DNA from: Gonapodya prolifera JEL478
Lineage: Eukaryota; Monoblepharomycota; Monoblepharidomycetes; Monoblepharidales; Gonapodyaceae
DNA: 37,030 bases
Direction of reading: 5' to 3'
Assembly (NCBI GenBank): GCA_001574975.1
Contig: KQ965780.1
Span: 4,805-41,834, forward strand
Below are positions 20,806 to 30,788 of the stretch, in pieces. Within the stretch, counting starts at the first letter, position 1, and the number at the start of each line of letters is the position of its first letter. The position numbers were made by a program, and so were the translations under genes. Below the pieces are notes generated by a model, which made no database searches, was not told the origin of the DNA, and saw only the letters and a program-made list of their open reading frames with translations.

Positions 20806-23800
20806 ATGAAGTTGTGAGTAACGATTGGGGGTTTAAGGCAAGCCTGAAGTTTGTGGGCAATCTTGCGGGAGATGCAGCTCATGGTACAGGTCATGGCACG
20901 AAGCCAATGTCCACCTATCAGAGCCACCACAATGCCTAGCTCAGAATCGCTCGAACTCTCCTTTGCAACGACCTTTCATGCTCGTTCTCTTTCTTCGTTA
21001 GCACCCACTCCCTTCAGCTCAATGCCGTCCCAGAATGGCGCGAGTTCTACATCGACTACAAAAAGCTTAAAAAGCTAATATATGAACTGGAGAAAGGTGA
21101 GCAAGTGTTTCCACTGCGTCAGGCGCAACCGTTGTTGGAACTTCAGATGTTTCCAGGATTGTTGTCGGGCAACCTACCCCCAATTGATTTGACAGCATCC
21201 GTGCGATTGCTACAGCCGTCGGAATCACTCAATGGCGATCGTCTTTCACCGGCGCAAGTGGTTGACGAGCATGCCGTTAATGTTCAGTCCTTCGATGGAT
21301 CGCTTGGCAATGACGTAGACGCTATATTCACCCACGCTCTGGATAAAGAATTGGATCGTGTTGTGCGATTTTATATCAAGCAAGAAGGGGTTCTTGTGTC
21401 AGATTTGGAGCAACTCCTGTTCGAGCTGAAACGGTCGGAGGGCAGGCAGACTCTCGCGGAATTACGTCGGCGGAGGAGCATTGCCTCGAATCGTTTACAA
21501 TCACCATCTTTCTCGGATGGACAATTTTCCAACACGGACGCCATCGGCGCAATGACATCCGGCGATTCCCCCGTTGTTCTCGATGTCTCATCACAGCTGT
21601 CACCCACATCCGATTCATCCGCATCACGATTAAGGCCCACTGCGAGCCCAACAGGAAAGTCACCTCGACAGTCTCGAGATGACCCAGTTGCACTTTCCTC
21701 ACGTTGTGCAACCATGCCCTCTCAGACCAAGCCACTTTCTTCAACACAACCTCCTTCCACTTCTCCCCGGCGCGAAAGTTTAAAAAGCCTTGACTCGGAT
21801 GACTCAGACGAGCTCGTTGAGACAGATCGTCTGAACGACGAAGATTTTTATGCCTCTGGTCGTGAAGAAACGTCCGCACTTCTTCCTTCGAATGGATCGC
21901 CTCTAACGAGGACGAAATCTTTGGGTGAGATTCTCTCCGATCCAACACTCATTGGCAGACGAAGAAGGATGAGCTCATCTGGAAACGGAAAGGGTGAAGA
22001 TAAGGGCAGAATTGCCTTGGTTCAAAGGATAGTGAATCTCTTTGTGTTACTCTCTGAATTTGAGTAAGTACTTGTGTTCTTCCTAGTCCTTGGCCTCGAA
22101 GGGAATTTAAAGCAGCGATCCCCAAAATTAGAGAGTTCGCTGAGATGAACAAAACGGGGTTCACCAAGATTCTCAAGAAGTACGACAAGGTCAATCAACG
22201 AACTCTGAAATCCTCATATTTAAGTGAGAGAATCAACACCTCGTACCCTTGGCTCCAGTCTTCGGCGGATCGTGTCAAACTCGCCTTGGATAGACTCACT
22301 CGGGCGTATGCGTGGTTTGAGCTTGGTGCGGAAGAGTACACAGCGCGAGCCGGGGTGATACTCCGTGAGAATCTACGGGAGCGACTCGTCTGGGAACGTA
22401 ATACGATATGGAGGGACATGATCGAGCAAGAGCGGAAGGCGGCGGCCGTGAAGGTGACGAAGCGTAAAGCCAAGGAAGATGAGGCAGATGCGCTTGGTCT
22501 GAGCCGCCGAAGCATTGCTCTTGGATGCTGTGGAATTACGTTTTGTGAAGTCCCTCTAATTTCGATTCATTCACCGACCATTTGGATTCTTATTGCAACT
22601 GCGGTGCTTGCCTCACTGGTCAGTGGATGGGTCGTCGTCGTGGATGGTGTAGAGGCCAACAACTGTTTCGGGGTGGTCATTTTTGCGAGCATACTCTGGG
22701 CGTCCGAGGTGGGCTTTAAAAATGTTAAATTACCATTGTCGATTCATCAAATGATCAAAACTCATCTCCCGTTTCCGAAGGCGATGCCCCTCTTTGTAAC
22801 AGCGTTAATTGTTCCCGCCCTTGTTGTTACGCTCAGAGTTCTCCGCGTTTTTGTTCCCGACGTACTTTCCGGGGACCCCAGTCTTGCTTTGGACCCATTG
22901 GATCTTCTTACAGGTTCCGCCATACAAGAACGCTTCCCACTGGCGAAGTTGAACAATACCCTTTCTTCGGGGTCGTGGTCGCGACTTACCGCCGTGCAAT
23001 CCGCGAAGAAGGTTTTCAGCGACATGTTTTCTCCCACCATTATGCTTTTGCTTGGAGGGTTTGCACTTGCTGCGGCGCTATCGAAGCACGGAGTCGCCAA
23101 ATTGGTTGCATCATACGTTCTTCGGAAGGCTGGAACGCGGCCCAATAGAGTTGTATTAGCCGTGATGATTGTGTCCGCATTTCTAAGCATGTGGATAAGC
23201 AACGTCGCTGCTCCAGTTCTATGCTTTGGCTTGGTCCAGGTGAGAAAGTCTCCTAACCTCAAGTTTTATGGCTTATTTTGACAGCGAATCTGTTTCGCAA
23301 GCCTATATTGCGTTCTCTCCCCAGCAAGAACGCTTATGCAAAAGCTCTCATCATCGGAATTGCATTGGCAGGAAATATTGGAGGAATGTCGACTCCGATA
23401 TCATCACCACAAAACATTGTGGCCATCGCGAACATGCATCCTGCACCAACGTGGCTTGAATGGCTAGCCGTTTCTCTCCCTGTCTGTGTTGTTGCAATTT
23501 TCTTGGTGTGGCTGTATATTCGATTGCTGTTTCGACCTGATGAGGCAGGCCGAAGTTTTGCAGCACCACCCGAGATCTATCATAAGCAGGCCGAACCCCT
23601 CGATAGGACGCAGGTTTACGTGATCTTGGTAACGATTGCTACCATTGCACTCTGGTGTGCGGAATCACAGCTTGAGGGAATCGTTGGGGACATGGGTGTT
23701 ATTGCAATCGCGCCACTGGTTCTCTTCTTTGGCACCGGTGTACTCACAAAGGAGGACTTCAATAACTTCTTGTGGACTGTGATAATTCTTGCCATGGGCG

Positions 23801-24240
23801 GTATCGCTCTTGGTAAAAGCGTCGATTCGTCTGGCCTCTTGTCTCAGATCACCGACATCGTCGCACCGGAACTGGCTCAGTTTGACCCGTGGACTTGCAC
23901 GTTGCTCTTTTCAGCAATCGTCTTGGTCGCCACCACATTTATTTCGCACACAGTTGGAGCGCTGATCATCTTGCCTGTAGTTGCGGAGATGGGTGCAACG
24001 TTGCCCGAACCCCACCCTCGACTGATGGTCATGTCGATGGCAATGGTGTGCTCCGCAGCTATGGGGCTTCCTGTTTCCAGCTTCCCAAATATGAACGCCG
24101 TGTCACTTGAAGATGGATTGGGCGTACCATGGATTGATGTGAAGGACTTTTTGGCTGCAGGGTTGCCATCGAGTGTGCTCGCATGGGGTACCGTAATGAC
24201 CATAGGCTATGCGATTCAATTATGGGGATTGCATTATTAA
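20806..24240 (+). CDS. PHO91: SPX-domain low-affinity phosphate transporter (PHO87/90/91 family)
   Basis: This is a phosphate transporter with an N-terminal inositol-pyrophosphate-sensing SPX domain. I read four exons: 20806-20813, 21002-22063, 22132-23239 and 23302-24240, giving 1038 residues. The first exon is only ATGAAGTT. Splicing over a 188-bp intron creates the SPX start MKFTHSLQLNAVPEWREFY, followed by DYKKLKKLIYELEK. A long Ser-rich linker (about residues 120-330) precedes the SPX core NKTGFTKILKKYDK (363-376), which carries the ligand-binding lysines. The C-terminal part is a roughly 12-span divalent-anion symporter domain with GNIGGMSTPISSPQN at 750-764 and TFISHTVGALIILPV. Whether it sits in the plasma membrane (Pho87/90) or the vacuole (Pho91) cannot be told from sequence, so the symbol is provisional. 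Confidence 0.92.
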
Positions 24241-24259
24241 CTACTAATTCGTGTAATGT

Positions 24260-24265
24260 AATAAA
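24260..24265 (+). terminator. Polyadenylation signal of the phosphate transporter gene
   Basis: AATAAA lies 20 bp after the transporter stop codon at 24240 and about 107 bp before the start of the next co-oriented gene, so the terminator of one gene and the promoter of the next are squeezed into 131 bp. Confidence 0.5.
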
Positions 24266-24371
24266 AAGCGTTCGAGGAACGCCCGAGGTATTTTTATTAT
24301 CGAAGCACCGAGTGGGGAGGGGAGCTCCACCGGTTTGGCAGAAGCCGACAACACTGCTCCCATCTTTTGGC

Positions 24372-27261
24372 ATGGAGTCGGTGATACGGATACAGCTCCT
24401 GCCAGGAGAAGTGCTCTTGCTCTATTCTGATCGGGCATCAGTCGCCGTCGCGACCTCGAAAACATTGGCGCCAAATGCGTCACGAGGACATCGGAGCTCC
24501 CATCGCGCTCCGGATCGAAACCGACCAGTTGGTGGCGTTTTAGCTGTGACTACCTATCGTATTCATTTTTCGAGGACAGGCCTGTCCGCGACGAATGTGA
24601 CGCTCCCAATCGCTGCATTAAGTGGCATGGATCAAACATCGCCGGACATAGTTTCCTTCACTCTCATCAATTCTGCATTCCGCTGGACCTTTCGTTTTTA
24701 TAATCAGAATTCTCAAGGCACCTTTTCAAGCGGAGCGACGTCCAAACATCCTCGTACGGTCACGTGCAACGATCTTTGCGCCGTGGTTTCGCGTACACTG
24801 GAAGTAGGGGCACACGGTGCTTTTGTAGCTCGAGGTGGTGGTCAACTCTCTAAAGGATGGATCGAGCTGCGCGGAACCTCTCACCAGGAAGAGACAATTG
24901 TTGCATTGGAGTCCACGTTTGCACGTGTTTTTGGACGACCCACACTTGCGAAGGAAGTGAACTTGAAGTCGAAAGAAATGGCTCTCGATGTTCTATCACG
25001 TGAAGTTGAGCGAATGGGTCCGGGTTGGTGGGTTCCCTCAATGCTCAACCTCAGTGCTTTGGAGTCCTCACAACTTGGATTCCAGGGCGCTGTTACCGGT
25101 CAATCATTCGTTCAACGCTATTCCAACATATCCTCCAAGCCTTCCGCTACCTTCCACTCTAGCCTCTGTCCTATTACCTCCTTCGTCCCCTCAGTTCCCG
25201 TTTCCTCGTTCCACCCACCCATCCACACCATCGATCCCTCCAACACCTTCACCATCCCTCGGCAATCTCGCATCATTTCGCTCCCGGTCTCGCGTTCCGT
25301 CTCTTTCATGGGCCGCGCCCGGCCGTGCGATCTTGCGCTCATCGCAACCACTCGTCGGCATGCTTGGCGCGCGATGCTTCGAGGATGAAAAGCTGATCAC
25401 GGAGGCGGTGCGAGTGGCCACTGCATCCGCGCTCGCTATTGATCGGCGGCGCCACACTGTAGATTTCAGCGAGCTTGATGATGGGTGGGCGGGCGTGGGT
25501 CTTGTTGCCAATTCTCCCCCGCGAAGTGGTTTCCAGATGCCACCCTCGTCCGACTACGTGCCGTTTTGTATCATGGACTTGCGATCTTACACGGCAGCTT
25601 TGGGGCAAATGGGAGTCACCGGAGGAGGATATGAGAACGCGGAGAACTACCCCACGCGCGGCACGCCTGTCCTGTTTCTCAGCCTCGGAAACATCCACGC
25701 CGTCAGCACTGCGCATGCCGCGCTTCTCAAGGGCTTGGCGTCGAAAGACGTTGAAGGGTGGTATGGGAGGGTGGAATCGTCGGGGTGGCACGGACTCGTC
25801 GCGGAAGTCCTCAGAGCATCCTGGGAAGTAGCTGACAGAGTCGGCTCCGGAGCGGTCACTCTCGTGCACTGCACGGACGGGTGGGACCGCACGAGTCAAG
25901 TCGTCGCACTGGCACAAATTATTCTCGATCCGTTCTACCGGACAATGGAAGGACTCAAAACGCTTATTCAGAAAGAGTTCATCACCTACGGCCATCCTTT
26001 TCGGGCAAGACATCCCACTCCCACCATCACATTGTACAACCAAAGCACCTCACCACCCTTGCAACCACTTTTCTCCACGCAGTTTCAGTCAGCCGAACCA
26101 CCTCCAGGACGTCGTTCGTCTCCTGTCGTCTCGTCACAGCCGTCACGAGAGCGAACCTCTGCCCAAATCGCTCCTGAATACGTCCCGCCACCGCACTCAC
26201 CATCGCCCATTTTCCTATTATTTTTGACCTGCGTAAGGCACCTAATCTTGGAACATTCTACACGATTTGAGTATCACACGGGTCTGCTGCTTGTTCTGGC
26301 GCGCGCTGTGTCGGGCGACGGCCCGTTCGGGGACTTTCTTTTTAACAACATGCTTGAGCGCCAGATCATTGGGGCTGGAGAGCGAACGGGGAGCGTATGG
26401 CGATGGATCGACGATCGTTCGTGGCTGTTCCACAACACTCACTACGACCCAGTCGAGGCTGATCTTGCCAGAGGCACGAAAGCGGGATGGTTCCCCAACG
26501 GAGTGCAGTGGAGCGACGAAATGGCGCTTCACTTCCCGTCGGTCGATCAGAACCCTGTCGGATTGTGGGACGACTTGTACCTCGAGGACCTGCAGCCCAT
26601 CGTGAGGCTCTTCTCGCTCCCGCCGTCCGCGGCCCTGCTTCTGCCGCCGTACGCGCGAGAGCTGCTTTCGAAGCGCAACATCGAGATCGCACAGGGCCTG
26701 CACCGACTGGCCGCCGCGCGAGCGCGGCGCACCGCACGAAGCATGCTGACGAGCTGGCGCACGCACGTTCTGTCGCGGCGCAAGTCCGCGTGGGAGGCCA
26801 ACGTGATTGGGCGTTGGGCGGCGGAGCACATCGTGTCCGTCGCCGTGGCGCGCGTGGGCGAGCTGGACCGCAACAAGCCGCGCGGGTTGGAAGAGTTTGC
26901 GCTCCACGTCAGTCCCAAGAGCGTCGGGATGGGGCTCAGAGCCACCCGCGTCCGGCGCAAGGTCGGCGCCGACGGCAAAGTCAAGGAGGTCGAGTTGGGG
27001 ATCGAGGAGGACGGCCCGCCGCGGCTGCGGCGCAGTTTGGTCGACGAGCACCCCCTGGAGTCGTCGCAGGGGCAGGGTGCGCCGGCTAACTCGTCGGCGG
27101 AGAACGGGTGGGTGACGATGGGCCGCGAGGCTGCGCCCGATGTGGAGATTGTGTTCTTTTTGGAGGAGGCGGATTGGCGCGATATTGAGTATTCCCCAGC
27201 CGCGAACCCGGCGTCGGCGATTGAGCGGCAGATGTCGGATGCGATGCGGGATATTTTGTAG
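24372..27261 (+). CDS. YMR1: Myotubularin-type phosphoinositide 3-phosphatase
   Basis: This enzyme removes the 3-phosphate from PI3P and related lipids on endosomal and vacuolar membranes. I read two exons, 24372-25027 and 25086-27261, with a 58-bp intron that keeps frame, giving 943 residues. Residues 1 to about 215 form a PH-GRAM-like domain (VLAVTTYRIHF near the start). The phosphatase domain follows: VNHSFNAIPTYPPSLPLP, GRAILRSSQP, and the catalytic loop VHCTDGWDRTSQ with Cys481 and Arg487 of the CX5R motif intact, so it should be active. A Ser/Pro-rich insert at about 26005-26210 interrupts the conserved part between YGHPFRARHP and SPSPIFLLFLTCV. It could be coding or contain an unrecognised intron. 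The C-terminus adds an Arg/Ala-rich helical region and an acidic tail. Confidence 0.9.
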
Positions 27262-27314
27262 AAAGGTGCTGTAATGTGTGGGCGGGCGATGCGGAGGCAC
27301 CGTCGTGAAGGACG

Positions 27315-27960
27315 CGATGGGAGAGATCTTGTATAGTTTGCTTATGCATCGGCGACTGAGCTGCGTATGTTGGATGCAATAGGACAGATCTGTGGGCGAC
27401 GGAACGACAATTGAACGTGATGGGAGATCTCTTGTAAATGTTTGATACGCGTCGGCGCCGCCCATGCAACGGCGTTTTGACACCAATGATGCGGAGAGAT
27501 GGTGTGTAATTTGCAGCTACATTATCTAGTACATGAGAACATGAAAAGAGCAACAATGCATGGAAGATTTGACGGACGCGATCAGAGAGATCTAGTGATT
27601 CGAAAGGCACTTCTCTCTCAACCGCGATGAGAGTGATCTTGCAAGGCGTGCAAATGCCGAGTCGGGCGATTCGATCGGTACTCGTCGAACGGCGAGGGAG
27701 AGATCTTGCCATATCGGAAAGAGTCGGTCCAAGTGCACATGTGCAAAGTGATGCGAAGAGAGATGTTGTGAAAATTGCAACAGCTACGGGCATATCTAAA
27801 ATCAAACGCGTGTAAAAAAGTGTGCGCGAAGAGAAAGCGTAGGGTCCATATCTGCCCCGAATTGAATGTTCGTTTGTCCACCACCCCCATATTTCCACCC
27901 AATTCAGCCAGCCAACCCGTTACAGTTCGGATGACATGCGAAGAGAGAGATGTAGTGAAA
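27315..27960 (+). repeat. Seven dispersed copies of a GAGAGATCTTGT-type motif
   Basis: Variants of CGATGGGAGAGATCTTGTA recur at about 27315, 27418, 27571, 27621, 27691, 27751 and 27937, spaced roughly 50-185 bp apart. They vary most in the ATCTTG part. All lie in the non-coding stretch after the myotubularin stop. The last two belong to the longer tandem repeat listed next. Function is unknown. Confidence 0.6.
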
Positions 27961-28146
27961 TTTGAGACAGCTAACATATCTACAATGAAAAGAGTGTGTA
28001 AAAAAGTGCATGAAAAGAAAAATGCGGGTCTCTATTAGGCCCCAAATCGAATTTTCGTTTGTCCGCCCCCATCTCCGTCCAACTGACGGCCCGACGGTCC
28101 GATCCTAATTACAGGCTACGATCAGCCAACCCCGTCACAGTTCCTG
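27751..28146. repeat. Diverged tandem duplication reaching into the NOP10 stop region
   Basis: Copy A (about 27751-27930) and copy B (about 27935-28146) align almost end to end. Shared blocks include ATGCGAAGAGAG, ACAGCTA, GTGTAAAAAAGTG, GCCCC, TTCGTTTGTCC, CAGCCAACCC and ACAGTTC. Copy B has about 35 extra bases near its right end. The final block of copy B contains the NOP10 stop codon (minus strand), so the duplicated unit includes the last codons and 3' flank of NOP10. Confidence 0.75.
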
Positions 28147-28820
28147 CGGGGGCGTTTGAGTGAGGAGCACGCCGAATCGCTTCTTGAGCGTCACGCGGTG
28201 GCGGGAGTACTTGTCGTCGGGGGAGAAGCGGGCTATGTTATGTGCCAATGTCGGGTGGTGGCGGGAGGAGTGCAAACATAACGTTTGGGAGAAAACGATT
28301 AGAAGGTCCTGAATCAAGTCCGCCAAAGAAAAAGGGTAATCCGTGGGGAGATGAGAATGTCTCAACGCTACTATCCAATCACGGAACCTTTATCCATCCG
28401 TTGATTAGCGAAACGAAGAAAATTTTACTGTTGCCGTTTAGAGTGGCTCCGCAGCTCAGCAGAGACGCACGCCCATCGTCTCCCGAAGGAAACGAGAGCG
28501 CACGCCCTTCGCAGGGGCCAAAGAAACGGCATGGGGAGGTGTCCTCCGATGAAATCCGTGTGTTGTCTGGGGTTGAAGCGGGGCACTCCACCCGCTCGCC
28601 ATCGCAGGATGAGGACACTCACCTGGGTGTGCGGATTTGGTTGGGGATCCGTCCGGTGCGGTTTTCTGGAGGGAGGGGATGGCGGATGGAGGTGGAGGTG
28701 GTAGGGTAGGTTAGGAGAGAGGTGAGATTGCGGAGCAGGGGGAGATGGGAGAGGGGACAGAAGCACCTTGAGCGTGTAGACTCGCTGTCCGTTGGTGTCT
28801 GTGTAGTACATCAGATGCAT
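28135..28820 (-). CDS. NOP10: H/ACA ribonucleoprotein subunit Nop10
   Basis: This is a core protein of H/ACA snoRNPs, which pseudouridylate rRNA and snRNA; it bridges Cbf5 and Nhp2 in the nucleolus. I read three exons (minus): 28820-28767, 28665-28623 and 28232-28135, giving 64 residues, the same length as family members I recall. The sequence opens [18 protein letters not shown], continues with [10 protein letters not shown] across the second junction, and ends with [20 protein letters not shown] and a short tail. [11 protein letters not shown] is the family signature. The first intron is 101 bp and the second is 390 bp, by far the longest intron of a confidently modelled gene here. The coding end overlaps the tandem repeat described above. 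Confidence 0.95.
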
Positions 28821-30384
28821 CGTTGCGTCGGATGATGGCAAGAGAAAATATAGAGTATTGGGCAGGCTGTGGTCCTGCCTGGTGCATGATGCTCCGCTTT
28901 CAACCCATTCCCAAGAAGCTGGTCTCCCACGCAAATGCGAAGGAATGCAAACGGAAACGGATCTCTTACGATCTCTCACACCCTGCTTCTCATCGGATTC
29001 ACTCCACATTCCCTGCCAAAGAATCACCTCTATTGAACACATCACCAACGATCACAAACAACTCTCTAGCACCCAGTCTCCGCCGGACAGCACAACTTTC
29101 TTCACCAACGAAACGATTCATCTAACGGATCAAAAAAAAGCCATCTTTGCATGTCAATGTCTGCATTTACGAGATTCCTCATTCCTATTCCTCAAAACGA
29201 AATGCGCCGGGAAGCTAAATAATCAAATCCATTACCGTGATCGGCATCTTTTTGCAAAAGCTGGACGTCGTCTACGTTTTCGACATTGTCCTCATCGCCA
29301 CCAAACATTCCTTCGTCACCAAAGTTGTTTTTCGATTGTTCGACCCGGACAGCACCACATCCCTCCGCCCTGCGGCACGCGCAGAACGCGCCCATCTATC
29401 CCCCGTATCCGCTATCCCCGCCCCCGTCGCGCTCTGTTCGGCGCTGTCAGCAGAGCAGAGCTCCAAGTTCGTCACAATGCTGACGCTCGACAAAAGAACC
29501 TTCACAGAATATGTCAGCAACACAGCCAATCATCAAGTATCGTACCAATGACCTCACAAAAGCTCCCGTCGACCATCTGGAAGAAACAGCGCTGACCTCT
29601 CCCATCTTTGGTATTCGTGCCATCGCCTTCGTCGCCATCCACGCGCTCTAAATGTAAACGACCAATGAACTCCCTGTCGGCAAAATGATCCAACGCGCCG
29701 AACAAGAGGGAGCATTACGCTTCCACCCTCCACGTTGCACACCAGGCAATCCAATCCCGCTCTCACAAAACCAAATTTCCGCTCCCTGGTAGATCACGCG
29801 CCTCTGGCAAACTCCTCGGCCCTTTCAGCGCTTTTGCACTTCCTGCCTTGCCCTCGCCCTGGCGACCCCGTCTCGTTCCTCGTGACGGATGCACCTGTAT
29901 AGACTGCGATCGGCTTTGTCAGCGATCTCGTATCAAGCGTAAACGTGATGTCGTGGTGTTTTTCTTGCTGTGGATTGGGGATTGGGGCCGACAGTCTCGA
30001 CTTCGAAGTGCGCAGTGGCAGTGGTGGGATGTCCGGGTCATGATGCGAGGAGCGATTGCGACCAGGACGAAAACGAGCAAGCTCCTCGAATGAAGAGACC
30101 CGAGGCATCTCTTCGGTGGATCTACAGGGCGAGGGGAGTTTGTTCCGAAATGAATATTCGGAATGACGGAGTCCTGTGTGATTCGGGACATTGAAGATCT
30201 GCATTGTCGATACGCGAATGGAGCGCGCATGAGCATTCGACAGCGAGGAGCGACCCTCGCATATGGGAAGCGTGATTGCTCTGGCTGGCGTAGACCATAG
30301 GCGGAGTAGAGCACGGCGGTGATATGCTTGCCTATACACCGCGAGTTGGGAAAACAGTTGATGCGTGGCATTCCAAATTCCAAT
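28821..30384. other. Unresolved ORFs on both strands, probable small multi-exon gene
   Basis: Both strands offer plausible exons here. On minus, 30383-29794 holds long open frames. An intron-like unit (donor GTGAGA, acceptor GACAG near 29694) would join a segment reading PGSGNLVL to EFIGRLHLERVDGDEGDG, followed by CFFQMVDGSFCEVIGTIL. The beta-rich pattern loosely recalls a small OB-fold protein such as the RPA 14-kDa subunit, which is only a guess. On plus, 29222-29551 reads VIGIFLQKLDVVYVFDIVLI, and a CAG acceptor near 29526 could lead into KYRTNDLTKAPVDHLEETAL, ending at 29651. I cannot choose a strand. Positions 28821-29150 probably hold the NOP10 promoter. Confidence 0.3.
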
Positions 30385-30788
30385 GAGTGTATTTACAAGG
30401 CATATTCGGAAATCGGGCTGGACGTCCCGACCCTAGAGCTCCAGCAACAAATACAAAGCAGATAGTCTATGGTACACCTGTGCTGATTGCTATGTCAGAT
30501 CAATACGCCGCAACTTAGTGCTAATCTATTCTCGCGCCTTTTGGGCCCAACCACGGCGCTCACGTCCTTTCTGTTCCACGCCTTCGCCTTCTTCACTTGT
30601 TCCCGCCACCCCAAGCGACCACCCATGACCCTCACGTCCTTACGCCTTCGCCCACCTCCCTTTTGCTTCTTTTGCCCAATCGAATGTTGGTTTTGCCTGG
30701 AAACTCTTTTTGGAGACGCTTTTAGCCTCGATGTCTCCTTCTCCTTTTTTCGTAAGCCCTGAAATACAACTTTTTTGCTTCCTTCGGG
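30385..30788. other. No gene seen
   Basis: This 404-bp stretch is pyrimidine-rich on the plus strand from about 30530 to 30780 and contains only a hydrophobic, low-complexity ORF (30487-30762, non-ATG context) with no recognisable feature. It flanks the 3' end of the decayed Sel1-repeat gene. Confidence 0.4.

Noticed and set aside
26005-26210. A definite intron in the Ser/Pro-rich insert of the myotubularin
   Set aside because: The frame is open throughout and no donor-acceptor pair is clearly better than continuous coding, so it is left as coding with a caution.
28242-28709. Plus-strand ORF of 155 codons overlapping the NOP10 introns
   Set aside because: It lies opposite a confidently modelled gene, has no domain, and includes reverse complements of NOP10 exon 2 and its splice sites.
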